Part shown: positions 16,121 through 24,561 of the stretch, one piece after another
Numbering within the stretch: the stretch's first letter is position 1
Layout of the letters: the number at the start of each line of letters is the position of its first letter
NCBI GenBank assembly: GCA_021847015.1
Contig: JAJZVW010000027.1
Location: 1-39,892 of the forward strand
Length of the DNA: 39,892 bases
Source: Pseudomonadota bacterium
GTDB taxonomy: Bacteria; Pseudomonadota; Alphaproteobacteria; Rhodospirillales; Magnetospirillaceae
Reading direction: 5' to 3'
Made by a program: the position numbers and the translations under genes
The notes under the pieces: generated by a model
Seen by the model: only the letters and a program-made list of their open reading frames with translations
What the model was told of the DNA's origin: nothing
Database searches by the model: none

Positions 16121-16210
16121 GCATACGTCGCGATTCTTGGCGATGAAACGCAATTTCGCGACCTCACCGACATCCCCGCCGCCGACGCCCTCGCGCGCGA
16201 CATGCTCGGT
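16121..16210 (+). other. High-GC coding-like scrap after the RgpF stop codon
   Basis: Directly after the TAG stop, and in the same frame, the sequence changes to typical host composition. It reads as a plausible protein fragment (DETQFRDLTDIPAADALARD) before losing sense near 16212. It looks like the remains of an older gene at the right border of the low-GC island. I cannot assign a family. Confidence 0.3.
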
Positions 16211-16239
16211 AATTGCTCACGAGGCTGGCGGCCCGGCCG

Positions 16240-16490
16240 TCAGGCGAGAGCGAGCCTGCCGTTGATGAGATCGCGGACGGCCTCCAAGCCCGCCTGACCT
16301 TTCAGGCGGGCGGTGCCGGTGACGGATCGGTACCGGCGTGGATTTGCGCACCCCACTCGGATGGGAACCCGTTGGTGACCTTGCGGAAGACGACGGATGG
16401 CAGGATTTCCTGGTCGGAGACGTTGTTGGTAGGCGGCACCCGCCGGTCGGCGAGAAATACGAAGTTATTGAAGAAATGGTCAGCGGGATC
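16240..16490 (-). pseudogene. IS66-family transposase C-terminal remnant
   Basis: Reading leftward from about 16490 gives DHFFNNFVFLADRRVPPTNN, then PSVVFRKVTNGFPSEWGAQI. This is the conserved C-terminal core of IS66 (TnpC) transposases, whose usual form is VPPTNNxxERxLRPSVxxRKVTNGFRSEWG. A frameshift near 16340 moves the frame, after which YRSVTGTARLKGQAGLEAVR and a natural stop at 16240 follow. The catalytic core and the tnpA/tnpB genes are missing. It is a dead fragment, at the right side of the low-GC gene and directly before a truncated epimerase gene. Confidence 0.8.
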
Positions 16491-16552
16491 GGCGCCCCTC
16501 CAGCCCCACCCTACGCCATCTCCCCCCGCCCGCCGGGGGCTTGCCCCGTGGC

Positions 16553-16918
16553 TCACCCCAGATCGCGCGCGCGGTCGAGAGGGGGGAAAAGACCTTCGAC
16601 ATGTCGGGCGGCGAACAGTTGCGGGACTACCTGCCGGTAACGGAGGCGGCACGGCATCTGGCGGATTTGGCGATGGCGCGGGCGGACATCGGCATCGTCA
16701 ACATCTGCTCGGGCCGGCCGGTGTCCGTTCGCCGTCTCGTGGAAGGCTGGATCGCGGAAAAGGGGTGGACCATCACGCCGAATTTCGGCCACTACCCCTA
16801 TCCCGATCATGAGCCCATGGCGTTCTGGGGCGACGGCCGGAAACTGGCATCCTGCGGGAAGCGGTTGGCGCCGGGACGGCAGTCCGATCTCCGGAGCGCC
16901 TTGGTTCCCGCCGGCTGA
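16553..16918 (+). pseudogene. NAD-dependent sugar epimerase/dehydratase, C-terminal fragment
   Basis: About 120 residues containing FDMSGGEQLRDYLPVTEAAR, IVNICSGRPVSVRRLVE and NFGHYPYPDHEPMAFWGD. This is the C-terminal third of extended short-chain dehydrogenases found in O-antigen clusters (NAD-dependent epimerase/dehydratase). The whole N-terminal nucleotide-binding half (GxxGxxG, YxxxK) is absent and replaced by the IS66 scrap. The open frame can be entered only through a TTG at 16541 in non-homologous sequence, so it is very likely non-functional. It shows that the polysaccharide cluster once extended further with host-like composition. No gene is evident from 16919 to 17084. Confidence 0.8.
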
Positions 16919-17084
16919 AAATCCGCCCTCCGCCCACAAGCATCTGAAAAACAAGGCGCGATCGCCGCCTAATACCGATGCGCACAGGACGATCCAAACC
17001 AAGGTATTCGTTCGGGGCTTTTGCATATTACCGGAAACAGGGGTCCATCCCCCATGGTGCTCCCGCCAACAGGAGAGGACCGAC

Positions 17085-17267
17085 ATGGACCGCTGCCGTC
17101 ACTGCCACGAGGTCGCACCGCTCCACCGCGAGGAATGCCCGTCGCGCCTGGACCTCGATACCGTCGCGCGGCTCTACCGCCGCCTCGCCGAGGAACGGCG
17201 CAACTATCTGCTCCAGGCCAACCTGGCGCTGCACCTTGCCCGCCACGGCCGCCGGATCGATAGCTGA
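17085..17267 (+). CDS. Small Cys/His protein (60 aa), possible zinc-binding
   Basis: The N-terminus carries Cys4, Cys7, His8, His14 and Cys18 (CRHCHEVAPLHREEC), a compact pattern that could bind one zinc ion. The rest is a predicted amphipathic helix rich in Arg, Leu and Ala. A strong AGGAGAGG ribosome binding site lies 7 nt before the ATG, which supports real expression despite the small size. I do not recognise a family. It stands upstream of the GFA-fold gene in the same direction, with about 100 bp between, so co-transcription is possible but not clear. Confidence 0.65.
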   Translation: MDRCRHCHEVAPLHREECPSRLDLDTVARLYRRLAEERRNYLLQANLALHLARHGRRIDS

Positions 17268-17369
17268 GGGCGGTCATTCCCTTTCTCCTGGGGCCTTGCC
17301 CTGCCGGGTCATTGCTTTCGTCGTTGCGGTGCCGACATCCCCATCACGGACCGCAAGGGAGGCGAAGCC

Positions 17370-17771
17370 ATGCTGTACGAAGGTGGGTGCCTGTGCGGGG
17401 CGGTTCGCTACCGTATCGAGGGCGAGCCCCTGTCGGCCGGCTATTGCCATTGCCGCATGTGCCGGAGGGCGGCCGGGGCCCCGGTGGCGGTCTGGGCGGC
17501 CTTCCGGCGCGACCAGTTCGCCTTCGTCAAGGGCCAGCCGGATTCGCTTCCGGCCAGCGACCGGGCGGTGCGCCGCTTCTGCGGCCGGTGCGGTACCGCC
17601 TTGATGTTCGAATATTCCGGCGAGACCACCAGCATCGACGTAAGCGTCGCCAGCCTGGACGACCCCAACGCGGCCGAACCGCTGCGCCGGATATGGATGG
17701 CGAGCCGGCTGCCCTGGCCGCATCGGGAGGGCGGGGGAGACGATGTCGCCGGCCGGATGATCGTCAACTGA
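17370..17771 (+). CDS. GFA/CENP-V family zinc protein
   Basis: 133 aa matching the GFA (glutathione-dependent formaldehyde-activating enzyme-like) fold. Seven Cys are placed as in the family: Cys7 and Cys9 (GGCLCGAVRY), Cys26, Cys28 and Cys31 (YCHCRMC), Cys71 and Cys74 (FCGRCGTAL). They bind structural and catalytic zinc. The family name derives from S-hydroxymethylglutathione synthase activity, but most short members have no proven substrate and that activity should not be assumed. It converges with the argE-like gene, the two ends being separated by a hairpin. Confidence 0.9.
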   Translation: MLYEGGCLCGAVRYRIEGEPLSAGYCHCRMCRRAAGAPVAVWAAFRRDQFAFVKGQPDSLPASDRAVRRFCGRCGTALMFEYSGETTSIDVSVASLDDPNAAEPLRRIWMASRLPWPHREGGGDDVAGRMIVN

Positions 17772-17786
17772 CGCGGGCGCCGCGTC
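17770..17786. terminator. Hairpin between convergent genes
   Basis: GACGCGG, loop GCG, CCGCGTC: a 7-bp perfect stem that begins inside the TGA of the GFA gene and ends 3 bp before the end of the argE-like gene. Probably a shared bidirectional terminator. Confidence 0.5.
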
Positions 17787-17789
17787 CGG

Positions 17790-18965
17790 TCAGGCGGCGA
17801 TCTCGGCGAGCAGCCGGCGCAAGAAGGTCTCGCAGCGCGCCACCTGGTCGAGGGCGATGTATTCGTCGGGCTGATGGGCGTTCCGGATGTCGCCCGGCCC
17901 GCACACCACGGCCGCAATGCCCGCATCGTGGAAAAGCCCGGCTTCGGTGGTGAAGGCCACCTTGGCGGTATCGCCCTGTCCCGACAGGCGGCAGGCCAGC
18001 AGGGCCGCCTCGTCGTCGGGGCGGGTGTTCAGCCCGGCGGTGGTGTTGGTCTCGTCGAAGAAGATCCCCGCAGCGGGATCGACGGCCAGCATGTCCGGCA
18101 CCAGCGACAGGGCGTGGCTGCGGATTTCCGCCATCAGCGCCTCGGGGTCGTGGTCGGGGAGGTTGCGAATCTCGAACTCGAACGAACATTCCCGGGGCAC
18201 GATGTTGAGCGCCGTGCCCCCATGGAACAGGCCGGTATGGAGAGTGGTGTAGGGGGGATCGTAGCCGAAATCGAAGGGGCCCTGGTCGCGGATGCGTCGC
18301 TGGATCGCGCGCACCCGCGCGACGATGTCGGCGGCGATTTCGACGGCGTTGACGCCGCGGTGGTTCAGCGCCGAATGGCATTCCTTGCCGTGGACGGCGC
18401 AACGCACGCTCTTCTTGCCCTTGTGGCCGATGATGACCCTCATCCCGGTCGGTTCGCCGACGATGCACAGCCGCGGCCGCACGGGCAGGGCGGAAAGATC
18501 CTGGATCAGGCGCCGCACCCCGATGCAGCCCACCTCCTCGTCGTAGGAGAAGGCGAAATGCACCGGCATCCGCAGCCGGCGGGCGGCGAATTCCGGCGCC
18601 AGGGTCAGGCACGCCGCGAGGAAGCTTTTCATGTCGGCGGTGCCCCGGCCGAACAGGCGGCCATCGCGCTCGACGACCCGGAACGGGTCCGAACTCCAAT
18701 CCTGCCCCTCCACCGGCACCACGTCGGTGTGCCCCGACAGCACCACGCCCGGGACGTCCGCAGGCCCCACCGTGGCGAACAGGTTGGCCTTGCGGCCCGA
18801 ATCGTCGCGCGTCAGGCGGATGTCCGCGCCCAGGCGGTCCAGCAGGCCGGCGGCGAAGTCGATCAGCTCCAGGTTGGAGCGGGCGCTGACGGTGTCGAAC
18901 CCCACCAGCCGCTCGATCATCGCCACGCTGACGGGCCGATCCGCCGGAGAATGCGCTGCTGCCAT
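17790..18965 (-). CDS. argE: Acetylornithine deacetylase (M20 family)
   Basis: 391 aa. It should hydrolyse N2-acetyl-L-ornithine to ornithine and acetate in arginine synthesis. M20 di-metal ligands are visible: His in LSGHTDVVP, bridging Asp in GRGTADMKSF, Glu-Glu in SYDEEVGCIG, Glu in VGEPTGM, and the late His in NAHQPDEYI. The dimerisation-domain His is in CHSALNHRGVNA. The start at 18965 gives a family-like N-terminus (MAAAHSPADR before MIERLVGFDTVS). In-frame ATGs upstream, up to 19016, would add as many as 17 residues, and none has a good ribosome binding site. Related amino-acid deacylases cannot be fully excluded, but the SARSNLELIDF start region favours ArgE. Confidence 0.88.
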   Translation of the reverse strand: MAAAHSPADRPVSVAMIERLVGFDTVSARSNLELIDFAAGLLDRLGADIRLTRDDSGRKANLFATVGPADVPGVVLSGHTDVVPVEGQDWSSDPFRVVERDGRLFGRGTADMKSFLAACLTLAPEFAARRLRMPVHFAFSYDEEVGCIGVRRLIQDLSALPVRPRLCIVGEPTGMRVIIGHKGKKSVRCAVHGKECHSALNHRGVNAVEIAADIVARVRAIQRRIRDQGPFDFGYDPPYTTLHTGLFHGGTALNIVPRECSFEFEIRNLPDHDPEALMAEIRSHALSLVPDMLAVDPAAGIFFDETNTTAGLNTRPDDEAALLACRLSGQGDTAKVAFTTEAGLFHDAGIAAVVCGPGDIRNAHQPDEYIALDQVARCETFLRRLLAEIAA

Positions 18966-19065
18966 GGTCACGGGGCCTCGGGGCGCCATAGGGAAAGGGA
19001 CGATCATAACGGACATGCCGGGGCGGATGCCACCACGACGCGGTTACCCCGCCGGATTGGGGAGT

Positions 19066-19125
19066 TATGGGGAGTCGCTGGAAAATATTAACTTTTGTGG
19101 AGATAATAAGATCGAAAGGGTTAGT
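19066..19125 (+). promoter_or_regulatory. AT-rich leader, putative promoter of the secretion operon
   Basis: A short AT-rich island (GGAAAATATTAAC ... GGAGATAATAAGATCG) in otherwise GC-rich DNA, between argE and the divergent ABC gene at 19161. TATTAA and ATAATA are possible -10 elements; no matching -35 is clear. Assigned on composition and position only. Confidence 0.3.
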
Positions 19126-19160
19126 GACGCGAGGGGGCCAGCCCGAGTCGCGCCCAGGGG

Positions 19161-20912
19161 ATGGGGCAGACAGGAATGAGGCAGGGTGGCGCCGCGGCTG
19201 CGGCGGTGGAACGGAACGTCGTCGATTTGGCGGGGCTGTCGACGCTGAGGTCGAGTCTGTTCGACCTCATCGTCGCGTCCGTGTTCCTCAATCTTCTCGG
19301 CCTGGCGCTGCCGCTCTCGCTGTTGCAGATCTACGACCGCATCCTGCCCAACAAATCCACCGGGACGATGATCCTCCTGCTCGTCGGCGTGCTGGGGGCG
19401 CTGCTGCTGGAGACGGTCCTCGGTTTCGGCCGCTCCTACATCACCGGCTGGATCGGCGCCCGGTTCGAGCATCGGGCCGGCTGCGTCGGCCTCGACCGTC
19501 TCCTCTCCACCAGTCTGCACGCGTTCGAGAAGGACGGTTCGGGCGTCCATCTGGAGCGGATGAACGCCCTGGGGACCGTGCGCGACTTCTATGCCGGGCA
19601 GGCTTTGCTGGCCATGCTCGATCTGCCCTTCGCGGTGCTGTACCTGGCCCTGGTCGCCTTCATGGGCGGCTGGCTGGTGCTGGTGCCGGTGGTTCTGCTG
19701 GGAGCCTTCGCCGCCAGCGCCACCCGCGTGGGAAAGGGCCTGCGCGCGGCCCTGCAAAAGCGGATGGTCGCCGACGACCGGCGCTTCAGCTTCCTCATCG
19801 AGCTTCTGGGCGGCATCCACAGCGTTAAGGCGATGGCCATGGAGGCGCAGATGGTGCGCCGCTACGAGCGGCTCCAGGAAAGCTGCGCCCAGAGCAATTA
19901 CGACGTCGCCCTGCAATCCGCCAACGCGCTGGGGGTGTCGTCCTTCTACGGCCAGCTCACCATGATCTGCGTGGCCGCCTTCGGCAGCGTCGTCGTCATC
20001 GACGGGCACATGACCACCGGCGGCCTGGCGGCGTGCTCGATGCTGGCCGGACGGGCGCTGACGCCGTTGCAGAAGGCGCTGGGAGTATGGACCCGCTTCC
20101 AGACCTTCGTGCTGGCGCGCGAACGCATCGACCAGCTCTTCGGACTTCCGGCCGAGGCGCCCCGCGATCTTCCGCCCCTGCCGCCGGTCAAGGGCCGGCT
20201 CACCCTCGACGGCGTCGGCTTCCGTTTCGACGACCGGGCGCCGTGGCTGTTCCGGGACGTGTGCCTCGACATCGCCGAGGGCGAGTGCGTCGCCATATCG
20301 GGCGGCAACGGCAGCGGCAAGAGCACGCTGCTGACGCTGATGCAGGGAACCCTGCGGCCGGCGGAGGGCCGGGTGCTGGCTGACGGCGCCGATATCGGCG
20401 GCTTCGATCCCCAGAGCGTGCGCTCCCAGATCGCCTACCTGCCGCAATCGGGTGTGCTGTTCCAGGGGACGATCCTGGAAAACCTCACCATGTTCCGCCA
20501 CGACCTGGACGAGGCGGCCATCGACATGGCGGGCCTGCTGGGGCTGGACGAGGTGGTGGCGACCATGGCGCTCGGCTTCGACACGCCGGTGGGCGACGGC
20601 GCCTACGATTCGCTTCCGCGCGGCATCAAGCAGCGCATCGCCGTCACCCGGGCGCTGCTCAACAATCCCAGGATCGTGCTGTTCGACGACGCCAACGCGG
20701 CCGTCGATGCCTCCGGCGACAATTACCTGCGGGTCTGGCTGGAGCGCGCCAAAGGCAAGCGCACCCTGGTGCTGGTGACCCACCGCCCCTCGCTGCTGAA
20801 ATTCGCCGACCGGGTGTTCGACCTCAAGGATTGCGGCCTTGTGCTGCGCCCGCCGCGGGATGCGGAACCGCGCAAGACCCTGCCCACGGCCGCACCGGGA
20901 GGCGCCCCATGA
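19161..20912 (+). CDS. Type I secretion ABC transporter, subunit 1 (atypical nucleotide-binding site)
   Basis: 583 aa. The N-terminal ~310 residues form an ABC exporter membrane domain (FDLIVASVFLNLLGLALPLS, QIYDRILPN). The C-terminal ATPase domain has Walker A SGGNGSGKST (about 380-389). The signature is LPRGIKQR (about 485) instead of LSGGQ. Walker B is IVLFDD (about 504-509), with Asp at the catalytic Glu position; the H-loop VTHRPS is normal. There is no peptidase domain. It overlaps the next ABC gene by 4 bp (ATGA), so the two are probably made in equal amounts as a heterodimer. Start uncertain: an ATG at 19176 also exists, and neither has a well-spaced ribosome binding site. The substrate is not encoded nearby. 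Confidence 0.9.
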   Translation: MGQTGMRQGGAAAAAVERNVVDLAGLSTLRSSLFDLIVASVFLNLLGLALPLSLLQIYDRILPNKSTGTMILLLVGVLGALLLETVLGFGRSYITGWIGARFEHRAGCVGLDRLLSTSLHAFEKDGSGVHLERMNALGTVRDFYAGQALLAMLDLPFAVLYLALVAFMGGWLVLVPVVLLGAFAASATRVGKGLRAALQKRMVADDRRFSFLIELLGGIHSVKAMAMEAQMVRRYERLQESCAQSNYDVALQSANALGVSSFYGQLTMICVAAFGSVVVIDGHMTTGGLAACSMLAGRALTPLQKALGVWTRFQTFVLARERIDQLFGLPAEAPRDLPPLPPVKGRLTLDGVGFRFDDRAPWLFRDVCLDIAEGECVAISGGNGSGKSTLLTLMQGTLRPAEGRVLADGADIGGFDPQSVRSQIAYLPQSGVLFQGTILENLTMFRHDLDEAAIDMAGLLGLDEVVATMALGFDTPVGDGAYDSLPRGIKQRIAVTRALLNNPRIVLFDDANAAVDASGDNYLRVWLERAKGKRTLVLVTHRPSLLKFADRVFDLKDCGLVLRPPRDAEPRKTLPTAAPGGAP

Positions 20913-23074
20913 CCGCGGCCGCGATCGCCGGCCCCGTGCGCAAGCAACCCAGCCGGGCCGCCGAAAGCTACCAGCAGCACCTCGCCCACAGCGCGCTGGG
21001 CGGCTTCATCGCCGGTTCGGACCTGGCCGCCTGCCTCTTGCCGCTCCTCAAGGCGCTGGGGTGGAAGGGCGAAGCGCGCTACGTGGCCGAGGCCTTGCCC
21101 CATTTCGCCAACGACCTCGACTTGACCGGGCTGCGCAACGTCCTGGCGGCGCTCAATTTCTCCAGCCGGCCCGAGCGGCTGCGCCTGGCCGAGATCGACC
21201 CCCGCCTGCTGCCATGTCTGTTCCTGCCCGACGGCGGGGCGGCGCTGGTGGTGAAGGAGATGGCGGACGGCGTCACCGTCTTCGATTCCGACCTCGGCGC
21301 CGAACGGACCCTGGTGCGGCCGTCGATGAAGGGGACGGCCTATTTCTTCACCCAGGGGAAGGCGGATAGCGGCTCCCCGCGGACCAACTGGTTCCGCGGC
21401 GTCATCGGGCGGTTCCGCCCACTGTTCTGGCAGACCCTCGTCGTCACCCTGCTGCTCAACCTGGCCTCGCTGTCCACGCCGCTGTTCGTGATGTCGGTGT
21501 ACGACAAGATCGTCGCCACGGCGTCGCTGCCGATGCTGATGTCCTTCGGGATCGGGGTGGCGATCGCGCTCGCGGCCGACACCGCGCTGCGTTCGGTGCG
21601 GGCGCGGATGCTCGCCTTCGTCGGGGCGCGGCTGGACAACATCATGGGCAACAGCATCCTGCAACAGATCCTGGCGCTGCCGCCCGGCTTCACCGAGCGC
21701 GCCACCATCGGAGCGCAGGTGGCCCGGGTGAAGGATTTCGAATCGGTCCGCGAATTCTTCACCGGCCCGCTCGCCAGCGTGGCGATGGAACTGCCGTTCG
21801 GGGTCCTGTACTTCGCGATGATCGCCGTTCTCGGCGGCGTTCTGGCGGTGGTGCCCATCGTCGCCACCCTGGCCTTCGTGATGCTGGGCTGGCTGGTGCT
21901 GCCCGCCGTGCGGCGGCATGTCGCCGAGTCCTCGCGGGCGGCGGCGCAGCGTCAGGAATTCCTGATCGAAAGCCTGGGCAAGGTGCGCGCGCTGAAATTG
22001 GGCGCGGCGGAGAGCATCTTCCTTGAGCGCTACCGCCAATTGTCGGCGACCGCCGCCATCGGCGTCTTCCACAGCGGCATGTTCACGGTGTTCGTCGGAC
22101 TGATCGGCAACATCGTCATCGTCGCGTCGGGAATGGTGACCATCGCCATGGGCGTGTTCGGCGTCATCGCCGGCACCATGACCATGGGCAACCTGATCGC
22201 CGCCATGATGCTGGTCTGGCGGGTGCTGTCGCCCTTGCAGACCGCCATCACGCTGATCCACCGGATCGAGATGGTGCGGGGTTCGGTCCGCCAGATCGAC
22301 ACGCTGATGGGGCTGCGTCCCGAGCGCAATCCGGCGGCGATGGTCGCGCCGCTGCGCAACGTCAAGGGCCGGGTGGCTTTTTCCCGCGTCAGCGTCCGCT
22401 ACTCCAACGAGACCGATCCGGCCCTGGTCGGCGTATCGTTCGAGGTGGAACCGGGCGAGGTCGCGGCGATCACCGGCCGCAACGGCTCGGGCAAGTCCAC
22501 GGTGCTGAAACTGCTTCTCGGCCTGTATTCCGCGCAGGCGGGTTCGATTCGCATCGACAACACCGACATCCGGCAGATCGACCCGCTGGAACTCCGGCAC
22601 GCCATCGCCTACGTGCCGCAGACCTGCAACCTTTTTCACGGGACCGTCGCCCAGAACCTGCGCCTGGCGCATCCCACCGCCAGCGAGTCCGACATCCGCT
22701 GGGCCTGCGAGCTGGCGGACGTCTGGGAGGAGATCGCGAGCCTGCCGCGCGGGCTCGACAGCCGCATCGGCGACAGCGCCACCGAGCACCTGCCCACCAG
22801 CTTCGTGCAGAAGCTCTCGCTGGCGCGGGCGTACCTCAAGCGCAGCCCCATCATCCTGTTCGACGAGCCCGTCAACGGCCTCGACTTCCACGGCGACCGC
22901 ACCTTCATGCAGGCCCTCGACCACCTGCGCGGCCAGTCCACCATCCTCATGGTGACGCACCGGCCGAGCCACCTCAAAATCGTCGACCGCATCCTCGTCT
23001 TCGATTCCGGCTACCTGCGGCTCGCGGGATTGGCCGAGGACGTGCGGGCGCGCATCCCTTCGGACATGATCTGA
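20909..23074 (+). CDS. Type I secretion ABC transporter, subunit 2 (C39-like N-terminal domain)
   Basis: 721 aa. Residues about 15-145 look like a C39-peptidase-like domain without catalytic residues (ending YFFT), as in HlyB-type transporters that bind RTX-like substrates. A membrane domain (about 160-430) begins FWQTLVVTLLLNLASLSTPL and contains VYDKIVATASLPML. The ATPase domain has Walker A TGRNGSGKST (about 520-529) and Walker B IILFDEPVNGLD with the catalytic Glu kept. The signature is strongly altered, LPTSFVQKLSLARAY in place of LSGGQ...ARAL. It pairs with the preceding ABC protein, whose defects are complementary. Coupled by a 4-bp overlap upstream, and 1 bp from the HlyD-type gene downstream. 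Confidence 0.9.
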   Translation: MTAAAIAGPVRKQPSRAAESYQQHLAHSALGGFIAGSDLAACLLPLLKALGWKGEARYVAEALPHFANDLDLTGLRNVLAALNFSSRPERLRLAEIDPRLLPCLFLPDGGAALVVKEMADGVTVFDSDLGAERTLVRPSMKGTAYFFTQGKADSGSPRTNWFRGVIGRFRPLFWQTLVVTLLLNLASLSTPLFVMSVYDKIVATASLPMLMSFGIGVAIALAADTALRSVRARMLAFVGARLDNIMGNSILQQILALPPGFTERATIGAQVARVKDFESVREFFTGPLASVAMELPFGVLYFAMIAVLGGVLAVVPIVATLAFVMLGWLVLPAVRRHVAESSRAAAQRQEFLIESLGKVRALKLGAAESIFLERYRQLSATAAIGVFHSGMFTVFVGLIGNIVIVASGMVTIAMGVFGVIAGTMTMGNLIAAMMLVWRVLSPLQTAITLIHRIEMVRGSVRQIDTLMGLRPERNPAAMVAPLRNVKGRVAFSRVSVRYSNETDPALVGVSFEVEPGEVAAITGRNGSGKSTVLKLLLGLYSAQAGSIRIDNTDIRQIDPLELRHAIAYVPQTCNLFHGTVAQNLRLAHPTASESDIRWACELADVWEEIASLPRGLDSRIGDSATEHLPTSFVQKLSLARAYLKRSPIILFDEPVNGLDFHGDRTFMQALDHLRGQSTILMVTHRPSHLKIVDRILVFDSGYLRLAGLAEDVRARIPSDMI

Positions 23075-23075
23075 C

Positions 23076-24467
23076 ATGACCAGCCAATCGCTCGCCAAGC
23101 CGCCCACCGCCGTGCTGCCTCCGGAGACCGACGCCGCCGTCGGCCAAGGCGTCAAACGGTCGAGCCGCCAAGCCCGCCATCTGGCGCTGGCCATCCAGCT
23201 CGAGGAAAGCGGGACGGCGCCGCTGGTCCGTTTCGCCATGGCGGTGGCCAGCGCCGCCTGCCTGTGCTTCCTGGCTTGGGCCAGCCTGACCGACGTGGAC
23301 GAGATCGCGGTGGCGAGCGGTCAGGCCGTGCCTTCGGGGTCGCTGGTGTCGGTGCAGCATCTGGAAGGAGGGATCGTCGAGCGCGTCCTCGTCCGCGAAG
23401 GCGAACTGGTGGCCGAAGGGCAGCCCCTGGTGAAGCTGTCGCCCGCCGCCGCTCTCAGCGACCTCGACCAGGCGCGCACGCGCGAGGCGGCACTGGCGGC
23501 CAAGGCCGAACGGCTGCGGGCCTTCGCCGACGGCCGCGACCCCGATTTTTCGGGCGTGGGCACGGGGTATGGGCAGATCGTCGCCGACAACCTGGCCGCC
23601 TACCAATCGGCCCGAACCGCCCAGGCGGCGTCCCGCGCGGTCATCGCCGCCCAGATCGCGCAGAAGACGACGGAAGCCGCGCTGCTGACGGAGCAGGCGA
23701 AGACGCTGAAGCAGCAGGTCGCGGCCATGAACGAGGAGGTGGCGCTCCGCAAGTCGCTGCTGGCGCAGCATCTGGTCACCCGCGTCACCTATCTCGACAC
23801 CAAGCGCGAACAGTCCCGCGTCCAGGGCGAGCTGGCGCGGGTCGAGGGCCAAGCGGTCGCCGCCCATCAGGCTCTGGCCGAAGCCGAACGCCGCCTGTCC
23901 GAGCAGGACGCCGCTGCCCGCAAGCAGGCCGAGGACGACCTGGGGGCGACCGCTGCCGAACTCGCCCAGGTGCGCGAAAGCATCGGCCGGCTGAAGGACA
24001 GGGCCACCCGGCTGCTGGTGACGGCGCCGGCCCGTGGCTACGTCAAGGGTTTGGCCGTGCACAATGCCGGCGCGGTGATCCAGCCCGGCGGCCTGGTGTG
24101 CGAGATCGTGCCGGTGGATCGGGAATTGATGATCGAGGCCAAGGTGAACACGCGCGACGTCGGGCACCTGAAGGCCGGTCAGCGGGTCAAGGTGAAGGTG
24201 GCGACCTGGGATTTCGCCCGTTACGGCGCGGTGATGGGCACCCTTCGGCGGGTGTCCGCCTCCACTTTCCTGGACGAGAAGGGCGAGCCCTATTTCAAGG
24301 CGATGATCGCTCTCGACCACGATTACGTCGGGACCGAGCCGGGCCGCCACGCCATCACCCCCGGCATGACGGTGGAAGCCGACATCGTCACCGGCAACAA
24401 AACCCTGCTCCAGTACCTCTTGAAGCCGATCTTCACCCAGATGCACCAGTCCTTCCACGAGCGGTGA
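23076..24467 (+). CDS. HlyD-family periplasmic adaptor of type I secretion
   Basis: 463 aa. A cytoplasmic N-terminus (about 1-50) precedes one membrane helix (about 53-72). The first half of the lipoyl-like domain follows (VQHLEGGIVERVLVREGELV), then a long Ala/Glu/Gln-rich helical hairpin (about 120-325). The second half (LLVTAPARGYVKGL) and the beta-barrel region ending in GMTVEADIVTGNKTLLQYLL complete it. This is the usual HlyD/LapC/PrtE layout; it bridges the ABC exporter to a TolC-type outer-membrane channel, not present in this window. The start is one base after the upstream stop, so it is the third gene of the secretion operon. Confidence 0.95.
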   Translation: MTSQSLAKPPTAVLPPETDAAVGQGVKRSSRQARHLALAIQLEESGTAPLVRFAMAVASAACLCFLAWASLTDVDEIAVASGQAVPSGSLVSVQHLEGGIVERVLVREGELVAEGQPLVKLSPAAALSDLDQARTREAALAAKAERLRAFADGRDPDFSGVGTGYGQIVADNLAAYQSARTAQAASRAVIAAQIAQKTTEAALLTEQAKTLKQQVAAMNEEVALRKSLLAQHLVTRVTYLDTKREQSRVQGELARVEGQAVAAHQALAEAERRLSEQDAAARKQAEDDLGATAAELAQVRESIGRLKDRATRLLVTAPARGYVKGLAVHNAGAVIQPGGLVCEIVPVDRELMIEAKVNTRDVGHLKAGQRVKVKVATWDFARYGAVMGTLRRVSASTFLDEKGEPYFKAMIALDHDYVGTEPGRHAITPGMTVEADIVTGNKTLLQYLLKPIFTQMHQSFHER

Positions 24468-24475
24468 CGCGGCTG

Positions 24476-24549
24476 TTGTCCCGAGTGAAGCCGGGGGCTC
24501 CGTCCAGCGGGGTGCGTGAAAGGTCCCTCGGCTTCGCTCGGGACGACGG
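24476..24549. repeat. Dispersed intergenic repeat, CCCGAGCG family
   Basis: TTGTCCCGAGTGAAGCC on the left pairs with GGCTTCGCTCGGGACGAC on the right. The inner part includes GTGAAAGGTCCCTCGG. It fills the gap between two convergent genes and can form a long hairpin, so it may also terminate both transcripts. Confidence 0.75.
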
Positions 24550-24561
24550 AACCGAATGTCA

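Noticed and set aside
16213-16812. A 199-codon plus-strand frame covering the scar
   Set aside because: It runs antisense through the IS66 remnant and out of frame through the epimerase fragment, so it is an artefact of the junctions.
20723-23239. A very long open frame on the minus strand (over 800 codons)
   Set aside because: It is antisense to the ABC transporter and adaptor genes. The translation is rich in His, Arg, Gln and Gly with no domain, as expected for the complement of GC-rich codons.
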